From: Sphingobium amiense
GTDB lineage: Bacteria; Pseudomonadota; Alphaproteobacteria; Sphingomonadales; Sphingomonadaceae
Assembly (NCBI RefSeq): GCF_003967075.1
Contig: NZ_AP018664.1
Location: 3,870,001-3,934,000, forward strand
Direction: 5' to 3'
DNA: 64,000 bases
Shown here: piece by piece, positions 27,118 to 35,326 of the stretch
Layout of the letters: each line of letters starts with the position of its first letter
Position numbering within the stretch: the stretch's first letter is position 1
Translations under genes and position numbers: made by a program
The notes under the pieces: generated by a model
The model's input: the letters and a program-made list of their open reading frames with translations, nothing else
The model's database searches: none
What the model was told of the DNA's origin: nothing

Positions 27118-29219
27118 CAGAAGGCCTGCCCTATGCCGATATAGATGGCGAACTTGGATTCGCCCGGCTGCCGGTTGATCGGCATCGCGATGTCCGCGCG
27201 GAACGGCCCGAAATTGGTGTAGAAGCGCCCGCCGACGCCCACGCCGTAGCGCATGTCGCTGAACCTTGGGATCTGGCTTTCATAGACCTGTCCCGCATCG
27301 ACGAAGGCGACGACGCCGTAATTGCCGAAGCGATAGCGGCCCTCGACCGCGAACTCGTTGACCGACCGGCCGCCGATGGGGTCGTTGTTCACGTCCTTCG
27401 GCCCCAGCTCCTGAAAGCCGAAGCCCCGCACCGATCCGCCGCCGCCCGCATAGACGCGCCGCGATGGCGCGACATCGTCCCGCGCCACGCCGCTGATGGT
27501 GCCGAGCCGCGTGCGCGCCGCGATCACGATCCCGCCTGCGACGGGATAATAGCCCGAAAGGTCGAATGTCGCGCGCAGATAGGGGGAGAAATTGCCCTGC
27601 AACGAGCCTTCCGGCTCCGCACGCAGATTGGCGCGGAAGCCCTTCGTGGGATTGAGCAGATCGTTGGAGCGGTCATAGCCGATCTGGAGCGGCAGCCCGC
27701 CGATGAGGTAGGTGCGCCGGTCCTTCGCCCCCGTCGCGGGATCGACCACCACCTGTTCGTTGGTGCCCAGGATCTCCGCGCCATAGCTGTAGGTCCAGCG
27801 CTTCTGGAAGATCGGGGTCGACTGGCGCGACCAGCCGATTTTCACGCCCGCGGTGAAGGCTTCATAGGCGGCATAATTCTGGTGGTTGAGCGTGATGCCC
27901 GTCTGGAACGTCCGGTCGCGCTTGCCCGCATTCGACCGGCGGAACGTGCCCGACACGCCCTGTTCCTGCGTGCCGATCACCGCGCCCGCGATCACCGCGC
28001 CTTCGGGCGGGAAGAGGTTGCGGTGCGTCCACGTCCCTTCCGCGCGGAATCCCTGCCCGGTGCCATAGCCCGCTTCCCCCGCCAGCGTGCGCGGCGGCCC
28101 GGCTTCCTGATCGACCATCAGGTCGACATATTCGGTCCCGTCCGGTCCCGGCTCCCCGGTCCGCACCGGCTCCACCGCCACGCTGGAAAAGAGGCCCGTC
28201 GCCACCAGCGCCTTGCGCAGGTCGTCGACCTTGCGGCTGTCATAAAGTTCGCCGGGCTTGTAGCGCTTTATGACCTCCATATGGTCGGCGCCGAACGCCT
28301 GCTTCTCGCCCCGCGTCGCGATCCTGCGGAAACTGCCGCGCGGCCCGACATCGACGGGCAGCGTATAGTCGCCGGTGACGGTCGCGGGATCGAGCAAGAT
28401 ATCCCGCTGCCCCACCTTGGCGAAGGGATAACCCTTCTCCGGCAGCCTGACGCCGACATTCGCCTCCGCGCTCTCCACATTCGCCGCCACGATATAGTCG
28501 CCGGTCCTGAGCGGCAGGCTGTCGCGCACCAGCGTGGGCGGCACCGTGGGCGCCGCGGTGATGACGATATTGCCGATTTTATAGCGCTTGCCCGGCGTCA
28601 CTGTAACAACGGCCTTCAGCGTCCCTTCACCCGTCTGATCGAGGCTGGCGAGCGCGGTCGCATCATAATAGCCCTCGGAATAGAGCAGCCTCACGGCCAG
28701 CTTCTCGTCCTCGTCGGCGCGCGCCTGCACCATGGCGGCGGTGTCCGCCCGGCCTTTTCCGTCGATCAGCGCAGATTCGCCGCGAAACTCGTCCTCAAGG
28801 CCGGTCCTGCCGAACCCTTCGATGCTCGTGGCATATCGGATTTCGGGCAGCTTCTCGTTCGGGTCGTCGCCCAGCGCGGCGTTGTCCGGCACGGTCACAC
28901 TGCCCAGCGGTTGCAGCGGCTGCGCCAGCTCTCTCTCCTCCGCCGGTTCGATGGCGGGCGGCAGGGCGGTGGGCACGCTCGACTGCTGCGGCATCTGCCG
29001 GTCCATCCAGCTATCTATCGACGGCAGCGGCGCGCCCGGATCGCCGCCCTCTACTTTCGGCAGGCGCGCATCGAACTGGTCGTCGGGCAGGATCGGCTCT
29101 TCCGCTTCGCCTGCCTGCGCCGCTGGCGGGGGTAGCGTCTGCGCCATCAGGGGGAGGGGGGACATTCCGATCAGCAACAGGCCCAGCAGTCGCCGGACAG
29201 GATAAGCCTGTCGTCCCAT
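27117..29219 (-). CDS. tamA: Translocation and assembly module protein TamA (BamA/Omp85 superfamily)
   Basis: TamA is an outer-membrane Omp85 protein partnering TamB. The ~700-residue product has a signal peptide (LLGLLLIGMSPLPLMAQ), a disordered linker, POTRA domains (for example KRYKIGNIVITAAPT, KYGKGELYDS-like region), then a beta barrel ending in FYTNFGPFRADIAMPINRQPGES and a C-terminal Phe (IGQAF), the usual outer-membrane signature. ATG 29219 is listed; a GTG at 29225 has better spacing to AAAAGGGG and may be used. Confidence 0.92.
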   Translation of the reverse strand: MGRQAYPVRRLLGLLLIGMSPLPLMAQTLPPPAAQAGEAEEPILPDDQFDARLPKVEGGDPGAPLPSIDSWMDRQMPQQSSVPTALPPAIEPAEERELAQPLQPLGSVTVPDNAALGDDPNEKLPEIRYATSIEGFGRTGLEDEFRGESALIDGKGRADTAAMVQARADEDEKLAVRLLYSEGYYDATALASLDQTGEGTLKAVVTVTPGKRYKIGNIVITAAPTVPPTLVRDSLPLRTGDYIVAANVESAEANVGVRLPEKGYPFAKVGQRDILLDPATVTGDYTLPVDVGPRGSFRRIATRGEKQAFGADHMEVIKRYKPGELYDSRKVDDLRKALVATGLFSSVAVEPVRTGEPGPDGTEYVDLMVDQEAGPPRTLAGEAGYGTGQGFRAEGTWTHRNLFPPEGAVIAGAVIGTQEQGVSGTFRRSNAGKRDRTFQTGITLNHQNYAAYEAFTAGVKIGWSRQSTPIFQKRWTYSYGAEILGTNEQVVVDPATGAKDRRTYLIGGLPLQIGYDRSNDLLNPTKGFRANLRAEPEGSLQGNFSPYLRATFDLSGYYPVAGGIVIAARTRLGTISGVARDDVAPSRRVYAGGGGSVRGFGFQELGPKDVNNDPIGGRSVNEFAVEGRYRFGNYGVVAFVDAGQVYESQIPRFSDMRYGVGVGGRFYTNFGPFRADIAMPINRQPGESKFAIYIGIGQAF

Positions 29220-29357
29220 CGTCACGTCGCGCAGCCCCTTTTCGCGCCGCGCTTATGTTCATGCCCGGCCAAGAGCCAATACGCGCAAGATGTTGCCACG
29301 GTTCCGCCCGCGACATGATTTACGGCGCTTCCCTCCCGACTCACAGGGGGGTAGAGG

Positions 29358-31130
29358 ATGGCGATGACCTTTGCCCTCAACATCTCCCGGTCGATCGGCG
29401 GCCAGCCGTGGCGCTGGCGCGGCGGGGCCGCCGACGGCCGCGATCCTGCCTATCTGCCCGACGATCTGGTGACGCAGTTGCTGCTGGCGCGCGGCTGCAC
29501 GCGCGAGGCGGTCGAGGCGCACCGCAATCCCACCATCCGCGCCTTCATGCCCGACCCCAGCCTCTTCCGCGACATGGACGCGGCGGCCGAACGCCTCGCC
29601 GACGCGGTGCAGGGCCAAGAGCATGTCCGCATCTTCGGCGACTATGACGTGGACGGCGCGACCAGCGCGGCTCTGCTCATCCGCCTGCTGCGCGACCTTG
29701 GCCTCGATGCGCGGCCCTATATCCCCGACCGGCTGATGGAAGGCTACGGTCCTTCGGGCGAAGCGCTGGTGCGGCTGGCGGGGGAGGGCGCGACGCTGAT
29801 CGTCACGGTCGACTGCGGCGCGCAGGCGTTCGAAGCGCTCGCGATGGCGCGCGCGACGGGCGTCGATGTCGTCGTGGTCGACCATCACAAATGCGCGAGC
29901 GAACTTCCTCAGGCGCTCGCCCTCGTCAATCCCAACCGGCTCGACGAGCATCCCGACGCCGCCTGTCACGGCCACCTCGCGGCGGTGGGCGTTGCCTTCC
30001 TGCTCGGCGCTGCGCTGGTGCGCGTGCTGCGCGGACGCGGCTGGTTCGCGCAGCGGGCAGAACCCGCGCTCATGGACCTGCTCGACATCGTCGCGCTCGG
30101 CACCGTGGCGGACGTGGCGCAACTCAAGGGTCTCAACCGCGCCTTCGTGGCGCAGGGGCTGAAGGTGATGGCGAAGCGCCGCAATGTCGGCCTGTCGGCG
30201 CTGATCGACGCCAGCCGCCTCACCCGCGCGCCGCTCTGCCACGATCTCGGCTTTGCGCTCGGCCCGCGCATCAATGCGGGCGGGCGCGTGGGGCAGGCGG
30301 ACCTTGGCGTGCGCCTGCTCACCACGAGCGATCCCGCCGAAGCCGCGCGCATCGCCGAGCAACTGAACCAGTATAATGAGGAACGCCGCGCCATCGAAGC
30401 GACGGTTCAGGAACAGGCCGAAGCGCTGCTCGCCGCGCAGGGCAACCGCGCCGTCGCCGTGATCGCGGGCGAAGGCTGGCATCCCGGCGTCATCGGCATC
30501 GTCGCGGGCCGCATCAAGGAAAAGGCGGGCCGCCCCGCCATCGTCATCGCGCTCGACGAAGCGGGCTTGGGCAAGGGGTCGGGCCGCTCCATTTCCGGCG
30601 TGGACCTCGGCGCCGCGGTGCTGGCGGCGAAGGACCACGGCCTTCTGGTCGCGGGCGGCGGTCACGCGATGGCGGCGGGGCTGACCGTCGCCGCGGACCG
30701 GGTGGACGCGCTCGCCGATTATCTCGACGAACGGCTCTCCGCTGCGGTGGCGAAGGCGCGCGACGACCGCGCACTCCTGATCGACGCGGTGCTTGCGCCC
30801 GCCGGGGTCAATCCCGATTTCGTCGCCGCGATCGAACAGGGCGGTCCCTATGGCGCGGGCTGGCCCGCTCCCCTGATCGCCGCCGGGCCGATGCGCGTCA
30901 TCAGGGCCGATGTCGTGGGTAACGGTCATCTGCGCGCCGTCATGGCGGGCGACGACGGGCGCTCGATCAAGACCATCGCCTTCCGGCAGGCGGAAACCGA
31001 TCTCGGCCAGGCGATCCTCGGCGCGCCGCACGACCGGCGGCTCTGGGTCGCGGGCAAGGCGAAGATCGACGACTGGGGCAGCCGCCCCGCCGCCGAGCTT
31101 CATCTGGAGGATGCCGCCTGGGCGGACTGA
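29358..31130 (+). CDS. recJ: Single-stranded-DNA-specific exonuclease RecJ
   Basis: RecJ is a 5'-3' ssDNA exonuclease in recombination and repair. The 590-residue protein has the DHH-family motifs DYDVDGATS (95-103), LIVTVDCGAQ, DHHKCASELP (DHH at 175-177), and HLAAVGVAFLLG. A C-terminal DHHA1 region (GGGHAMAAGLTVAADRVDALADYL) and an OB-fold tail follow. An ATG at 29358 is chosen; ATG 29364 lies two codons downstream. Confidence 0.95.
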   Translation: MAMTFALNISRSIGGQPWRWRGGAADGRDPAYLPDDLVTQLLLARGCTREAVEAHRNPTIRAFMPDPSLFRDMDAAAERLADAVQGQEHVRIFGDYDVDGATSAALLIRLLRDLGLDARPYIPDRLMEGYGPSGEALVRLAGEGATLIVTVDCGAQAFEALAMARATGVDVVVVDHHKCASELPQALALVNPNRLDEHPDAACHGHLAAVGVAFLLGAALVRVLRGRGWFAQRAEPALMDLLDIVALGTVADVAQLKGLNRAFVAQGLKVMAKRRNVGLSALIDASRLTRAPLCHDLGFALGPRINAGGRVGQADLGVRLLTTSDPAEAARIAEQLNQYNEERRAIEATVQEQAEALLAAQGNRAVAVIAGEGWHPGVIGIVAGRIKEKAGRPAIVIALDEAGLGKGSGRSISGVDLGAAVLAAKDHGLLVAGGGHAMAAGLTVAADRVDALADYLDERLSAAVAKARDDRALLIDAVLAPAGVNPDFVAAIEQGGPYGAGWPAPLIAAGPMRVIRADVVGNGHLRAVMAGDDGRSIKTIAFRQAETDLGQAILGAPHDRRLWVAGKAKIDDWGSRPAAELHLEDAAWAD

Positions 31131-31169
31131 GGCGCACGGGAAGCCGCAGTCATTTTCTTCACTGGGGGG

Positions 31170-31198
31170 TTGACCCCTGTGCCGTCTCCCCGTAATTG
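31170..31198 (+). promoter_or_regulatory. Promoter for tRNA-Glu
   Basis: TTGACC (31170-31175), a 17-bp spacer and TAATTG (31193-31198) form a sigma-70-type promoter about 43 bp before the tRNA 5' end. It sits between recJ and the tRNA gene. Confidence 0.65.
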
Positions 31199-31240
31199 CC
31201 CCCTCGCTTCACCGCGCTGCCCCACGGCGGCGTGCGCAGC

Positions 31241-31315
31241 GGCCCCTTCGTCTAGCGGTTAGGACGCGGCCCTTTCACGGCTGAAACACGGGTTCGATTC
31301 CCGTAGGGGTCACCA
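31241..31315 (+). tRNA. tRNA-Glu (anticodon TTC)
   Basis: The 75-base sequence folds as a cloverleaf: acceptor stem GGCCCCT pairs with AGGGGTC, the anticodon TTC is at 31274-31276 in a seven-base loop, the T loop is GGTTCGATTCC, and CCA is encoded at 31313-31315. It matches alphaproteobacterial tRNA-Glu. Confidence 0.97.
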
Positions 31316-31350
31316 TTTCTTCACAGCAGATATGAGTGAACGCCGCCGGT

Positions 31351-32760
31351 TCAGACCCGGCGGAACGGGAATGGCGCGACCGTGCGCTCATAGCCGTGCA
31401 GGTCGATGACGCGCGTCACCGGCGGCAGCGCCCGGTCGGGGCAGTCGCGCCGCTCGCACAGGTGGCAGGTCGGACCGATCCCGGTCGCTTCCGCGCGCTC
31501 GATGTCGATGCCGTCGGCATGGACGATGCGCCCGGCATGTTTCGCCTCGCATCCCAAAGCGATCACCGGCGCCGAACGGGCGTCCGGCGTTTGGCGCGCA
31601 AGGCCGATGGACAGAGTGAAGAAGCGCCTGCCCTCCAGCGTTTCGATGAGCTGCCGCCGCATTTCGCCCGCCCCGTGCGGCGCATGCGCGTCCCAGCGGG
31701 GGCAGGTGCCCCCGAAGCGGGCGAAGGGATAGGCGTCGCCGTCGAACCGCTTGAAGACGATGCCCGCCCGGTCCAGCTTGACGAGGAAGAAGGGGATGCC
31801 CCGCGCGCCCGTGCGCCCGAGGCTCGTCAGCCGGTGCGCCACCTGTTCCCCCGAAACCCCGAACCGGTCGCACAGCAGCGGGATGTCGTAGCGGCTCTGC
31901 TCCGCCGCCTGCCGGAAACGGTCATAGGGCATGATGAGCGCGGCGGCGGCATAGTTGGTCAGCGCAATGGTCGCCAGCCTGCGGCTGTCTTCGTCGGGCG
32001 GCGCGGCCCGCGCCAGTTGCGCCGCGATCAGGTCCGCCAGTTCCTGCCCGCACAGATGATAGGCAAGGGCGAAGAGACGCCCCGATGCCGCCAGACGCTC
32101 GCTGAGCATCAGCCGCCGCCGGTGCATGTCATAATGGCGCAGCGTCCCGGTCATCAGGTCCGCGCGCATCACCTGTGTCGCCATGCCGTGCCGGTCCTTG
32201 AGCCGCTGGCGCAAGGCGTGCTGGAGCAGGGCGGGGTCTTCGGGCAGGTCGGCGGCGATCCGTTCTGCGCCCGCGTCCAGTTCGGCGAAATGATTGCCCG
32301 CTTTGGCAATCGTCTCCCGCAGCCAGTCGAGCGGCGCGAGGAGCGGCGCGCTCCCTTCGCGCATGGGCAGGTCGCCCGGCACCCGCCGCAGGTCGGTGAG
32401 TGCGCGGTAGAAGCGCGCGATCGCTTCGCCGACGCCGGGGTAATTTTCCGCGACGTCCAGCACTTCGTCCCGGGCGATGCCGATGTCGCGCACCAGCGGG
32501 TCGGACAGGATTTCTGCGAGGTCGCCCGATGCGCCGTCCGTCGCTGCGGCGGTGAAGTCGCGAATGTCGATGTCATAGGTATTGGCCAGCCGCACCAGCA
32601 TCTGCGCCGTCAGCGGCCGCTGGTTGCGCTCCATATGGTTGAGGTAGCTCGGCGAAACGCCCAGTTCCTCCGCCATCTGCGTCTGGTTGAGGCCCAGCTC
32701 GCGGCGCAGCACCCGCAGCTTGGGGCCGAGATAGAGTTTGCGGTCGGGTGCGTCAGCCAT
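31351..32760 (-). CDS. ScfR-like short-chain fatty acyl-CoA transcriptional regulator (XRE/ImmA/DUF2083)
   Basis: This 469-residue DNA-binding protein has an N-terminal XRE helix-turn-helix (LRVLRRELGLNQTQMAEELGVSPSYLNHMERNQRPL, about residues 15-50), a middle ImmA/IrrE-like region, and a C-terminal DUF2083 section with a Cys cluster (CHLCERRDCPDRALPP). Family members (RamB/ScfR type) control acyl-CoA, glyoxylate or propionate metabolism. Two palindromes just before its start suggest autoregulation. It is convergent with tRNA-Glu. Confidence 0.88.
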   Translation of the reverse strand: MADAPDRKLYLGPKLRVLRRELGLNQTQMAEELGVSPSYLNHMERNQRPLTAQMLVRLANTYDIDIRDFTAAATDGASGDLAEILSDPLVRDIGIARDEVLDVAENYPGVGEAIARFYRALTDLRRVPGDLPMREGSAPLLAPLDWLRETIAKAGNHFAELDAGAERIAADLPEDPALLQHALRQRLKDRHGMATQVMRADLMTGTLRHYDMHRRRLMLSERLAASGRLFALAYHLCGQELADLIAAQLARAAPPDEDSRRLATIALTNYAAAALIMPYDRFRQAAEQSRYDIPLLCDRFGVSGEQVAHRLTSLGRTGARGIPFFLVKLDRAGIVFKRFDGDAYPFARFGGTCPRWDAHAPHGAGEMRRQLIETLEGRRFFTLSIGLARQTPDARSAPVIALGCEAKHAGRIVHADGIDIERAEATGIGPTCHLCERRDCPDRALPPVTRVIDLHGYERTVAPFPFRRV

Positions 32761-32762
32761 AA

Positions 32763-32805
32763 TGTCATCATGTCATATAATGACAATATTACAATTAATG
32801 ATTGT
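32763..32805. promoter_or_regulatory. Paired palindromes before the ScfR-like gene
   Basis: TGTCAT-ATA-ATGACA (32771-32785) is a perfect palindrome, with another TGTCAT half-site at 32763-32768. ACAAT-TAATG-ATTGT (32791-32805) is a second perfect palindrome. They lie within 45 bp of the start of the minus-strand regulator and before the small plus-strand gene at 32897, as expected for an operator controlling both. Confidence 0.7.
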
Positions 32806-32896
32806 GACTGGAAGCCACTCATCGGCCTTACCGGCATGCAGCCAAACCTCTATCTCCCCATTCATCACGCGACAGCAGCGATGAAAGGATGACAGG

Positions 32897-33070
32897 ATGA
32901 CGGAAGATACGCTCAAGAGGCCCGAGCCGGCGCGCTCGCGTGCGGTGTTCAGCCAGGAGGATTTCGGCCTTATCCGCACCGCCATCGCCCATTATCTGCG
33001 CGAGGTTCAGGACCAGCCGGAATCGGTCAAATATGCCAATCTCTACCACCGGCTCGGCCGCGTGGCGTAA
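32897..33070 (+). CDS. Small conserved hypothetical protein
   Basis: This 57-codon frame starts ATG at 32897 with AGG upstream and ends TAA at 33070. The product MTEDTLKRPEPARSRAVFSQ... continues with an amphipathic helix (DFGLIRTAIAHYLREVQ) and no signal or membrane segment. It diverges from the ScfR-like regulator across the paired palindromes, so it is probably co-regulated. No function is recognised. Confidence 0.6.
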   Translation: MTEDTLKRPEPARSRAVFSQEDFGLIRTAIAHYLREVQDQPESVKYANLYHRLGRVA

Positions 33071-33115
33071 TCGCAAGGGGGGCGCAGCGGACAACCGCCT
33101 GCGCCCCTCCTCGTT

Positions 33116-34114
33116 TCAGAACAGCCGCGTCAGCCAGTAGAAGAGCGCGCCGATCCCGGCTGCGGCGGGCAGGGTGACGACCCACGCCACGACGATGCTC
33201 GACGCGACGTTCCAGCGGACGGCGGACAGCCGCCGCGATGCGCCCACGCCGACGATGGCGCCCGTGATCGTATGCGTCGTCGATACCGGCACGCCCAGAT
33301 GCGTCGCCAGGAACAGGGTGATCGCCCCGCCCGTCTCTGCGCAGAAACCCTGCGCCGGGGTCAGCCGCGTGATCTTCGATCCCATGGTGTGCACGATCTT
33401 CCATCCGCCCAGCAGCGTGCCCATGCCCATCGCCGCCTGACAGGAAATCACCACCCAGAAGGGCACATGGAACTCGCCGCCCAGCAGCCCCTGCGAATAG
33501 AGCAGCACCGCGATGATCCCCATCGTCTTCTGCGCGTCGTTGCCGCCATGGCCCAGCGAATAGAGCGACGCCGACACAAGCTGAAGCCGCCGGAACACCC
33601 GGTCCGCCCCCTGCGGCGTGAAGCGGCGGAAGATCCAGCTGATCACCAGCACCAGCATCAGCGCCAGGAACAGGCCCACCGCAGGCGATACGACGATGGC
33701 GGCGGTGGTCATGAACACGCCGTTCCACACGACCGCCGAAAGCCCCGCCTTCGACACGCCCGCGCCCAGCAGCCCGCCCACCAGCGCATGACTGGACGAT
33801 GACGGAATGCCCAGCCCCCATGTGATGAGGTTCCAGCTAATCGCCCCCATCAGCGCGCCGAAGATCACCTGCGGGTCGATGATGCTGGCATCGACGATCC
33901 CCTTGCCCACCGTGGTCGCGACATGCAGCCCGAAGAAGAGGAAGGCGATGAAGTTGAAGAAAGCCGCCCATGCGACCGCATATTGCGGCTTGAGCACGCG
34001 GGTCGACACGATCGTCGCGATGGAGTTGGCGGCGTCGTGCAGGCCGTTCAGAAAATCGAACGCCAGCGCGACCGCGATCAGCGCGACGAGCAGGGGAAAA
34101 GCGATGGGGTCCAT
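33116..34114 (-). CDS. pit: Inorganic phosphate transporter, Pit family
   Basis: Pit proteins are low-affinity metal-phosphate/proton symporters in the inner membrane. The 332-residue product shows the two PD motifs of the family: FLNGLHDAANSIATIVSTRVL near the N-terminus, SSSHALVGGLLGAG, GHGGNDAQKTMGIIAVLL in the middle, and GVPVSTTHTITGAIVGVG near the C-terminus, among ten or so hydrophobic helices. A DUF47-containing gene 12 bp upstream (35242-34127) is its usual partner. Confidence 0.95.
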   Translation of the reverse strand: MDPIAFPLLVALIAVALAFDFLNGLHDAANSIATIVSTRVLKPQYAVAWAAFFNFIAFLFFGLHVATTVGKGIVDASIIDPQVIFGALMGAISWNLITWGLGIPSSSSHALVGGLLGAGVSKAGLSAVVWNGVFMTTAAIVVSPAVGLFLALMLVLVISWIFRRFTPQGADRVFRRLQLVSASLYSLGHGGNDAQKTMGIIAVLLYSQGLLGGEFHVPFWVVISCQAAMGMGTLLGGWKIVHTMGSKITRLTPAQGFCAETGGAITLFLATHLGVPVSTTHTITGAIVGVGASRRLSAVRWNVASSIVVAWVVTLPAAAGIGALFYWLTRLF

Positions 34115-34126
34115 GACGCGCCGCGA

Positions 34127-35242
34127 TCAGGCGTGATCTATGACGAGGCCGGAAATCTCGTTCGCCACATCCTCGAAGCGATCCGTGACCTTTTCCAGAT
34201 GGCTGTAAATCTCGTTGCCGACGATGAAGTCCATCGGGTTGCCCGACCGCGCCTGTTCGTACAGCGCCTTGAGCCCCGATTCATGCAGCCCGTCGGCATG
34301 GCCCTCCAGCTTCACCAGCCTCTCGGTCAGATCGTGCAGGCGCGCGGCGTTGAGGTTGAGCGAGCGCAGCAGCGGGATCGCCTCCGCCGTGATCCGCGCG
34401 CATTCGACGATCAGCGCGCTCATGTCCTGCATCTGGGACGGAAAGTCCCGGACGTCGAACAGGGCGATGGCCTTGGCGGTCTGGTTCATCTGGTCGATGG
34501 CGTCGTCCATCACGCCGATAAGGTCGGTAATGGCGCTGCGGTCGAAGGGGGTCACGAAAATGCGCCGCACGTCGAGCAGAACGTCGCGGATGATGTCGTC
34601 GGCGCGATGTTCCTCATCGGAAATCGTCCGCACATGCGTCGCCATGTCCGGCCCGCCCTTCAAGAGGAGGGCGAGCGCGTCGGCGCCCGCGACCAGAGTC
34701 GCCGCATGCTCCTCGAACTGGTCGAAGAAGCGGCCCTGCTTGGGCATCAGCGCGTGGAACCAGCGTAACATTCCCGTCCTCCCATGCTGCCATTCGCGAA
34801 TCGCCAGCAGCAATCGCAGGAACCATCCCGGATGGGCGGGCGGCTCCCGAAAAGCCGCTATGATCGTCTGCAAATCAGGCTCGTCGACCGCCTTTGCAGC
34901 GTCGGCGACCGGGAACCAGCGCAGCTCCCGCTGGCCCTGTTCGGGCCATTGCGTCAGGTGGCCCGTTACCGCAAGCGGAAAAACATCGACCACCGCCTCG
35001 CGCGTGTCCCCCCGGCGGCGGCGCTTGTCATAGCGGTAGCGGCCGATTGCCGCCGGGCAGGCGATGCCGTGGATGCCCGCTTCCTCATAGGCTTCCAGCT
35101 CGGCGGCGCGGTGGCCCGGCAGTCCCTTGATCCGGTTGCCCTTGGGGATCACCCAGCGCCGCGTATCGCGCGAGGTGATGAGCAGGATCTGCATCGTCCC
35201 GTCGGCGGCGGTCGTATAGGGCAGGGCAGCGATCTGGCGCAT
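34127..35242 (-). CDS. NUDIX hydrolase-DUF47 (PhoU-like) fusion protein
   Basis: This 371-residue frame joins two domains. Residues about 1-140 are a NUDIX domain of the DIPP-like type (RRWVIPKGNRIKGLPGHRAAELEAYEEAGI), in which the usual Arg of the REUxEE box is Leu. Residues 158-371 form a DUF47 protein (MLRWFHALMPKQGRFFDQFEEHAATLV), normally encoded separately next to Pit transporters. An ATG at 34771 begins the DUF47 part and has GGGAGGA five bases upstream, so a free DUF47 protein may also be made. The role is probably control of phosphate uptake, possibly with a nucleotide or polyphosphate link. Confidence 0.85.
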   Translation of the reverse strand: MRQIAALPYTTAADGTMQILLITSRDTRRWVIPKGNRIKGLPGHRAAELEAYEEAGIHGIACPAAIGRYRYDKRRRRGDTREAVVDVFPLAVTGHLTQWPEQGQRELRWFPVADAAKAVDEPDLQTIIAAFREPPAHPGWFLRLLLAIREWQHGRTGMLRWFHALMPKQGRFFDQFEEHAATLVAGADALALLLKGGPDMATHVRTISDEEHRADDIIRDVLLDVRRIFVTPFDRSAITDLIGVMDDAIDQMNQTAKAIALFDVRDFPSQMQDMSALIVECARITAEAIPLLRSLNLNAARLHDLTERLVKLEGHADGLHESGLKALYEQARSGNPMDFIVGNEIYSHLEKVTDRFEDVANEISGLVIDHA

Positions 35243-35326
35243 GTCCTGCGTGTAACGCGACTGTCTTAATTCGCAATGACCCGCATGGCGCGCCGGGGCG
35301 ATGGCCGCCGCCCCGGCCCGGAGGGG

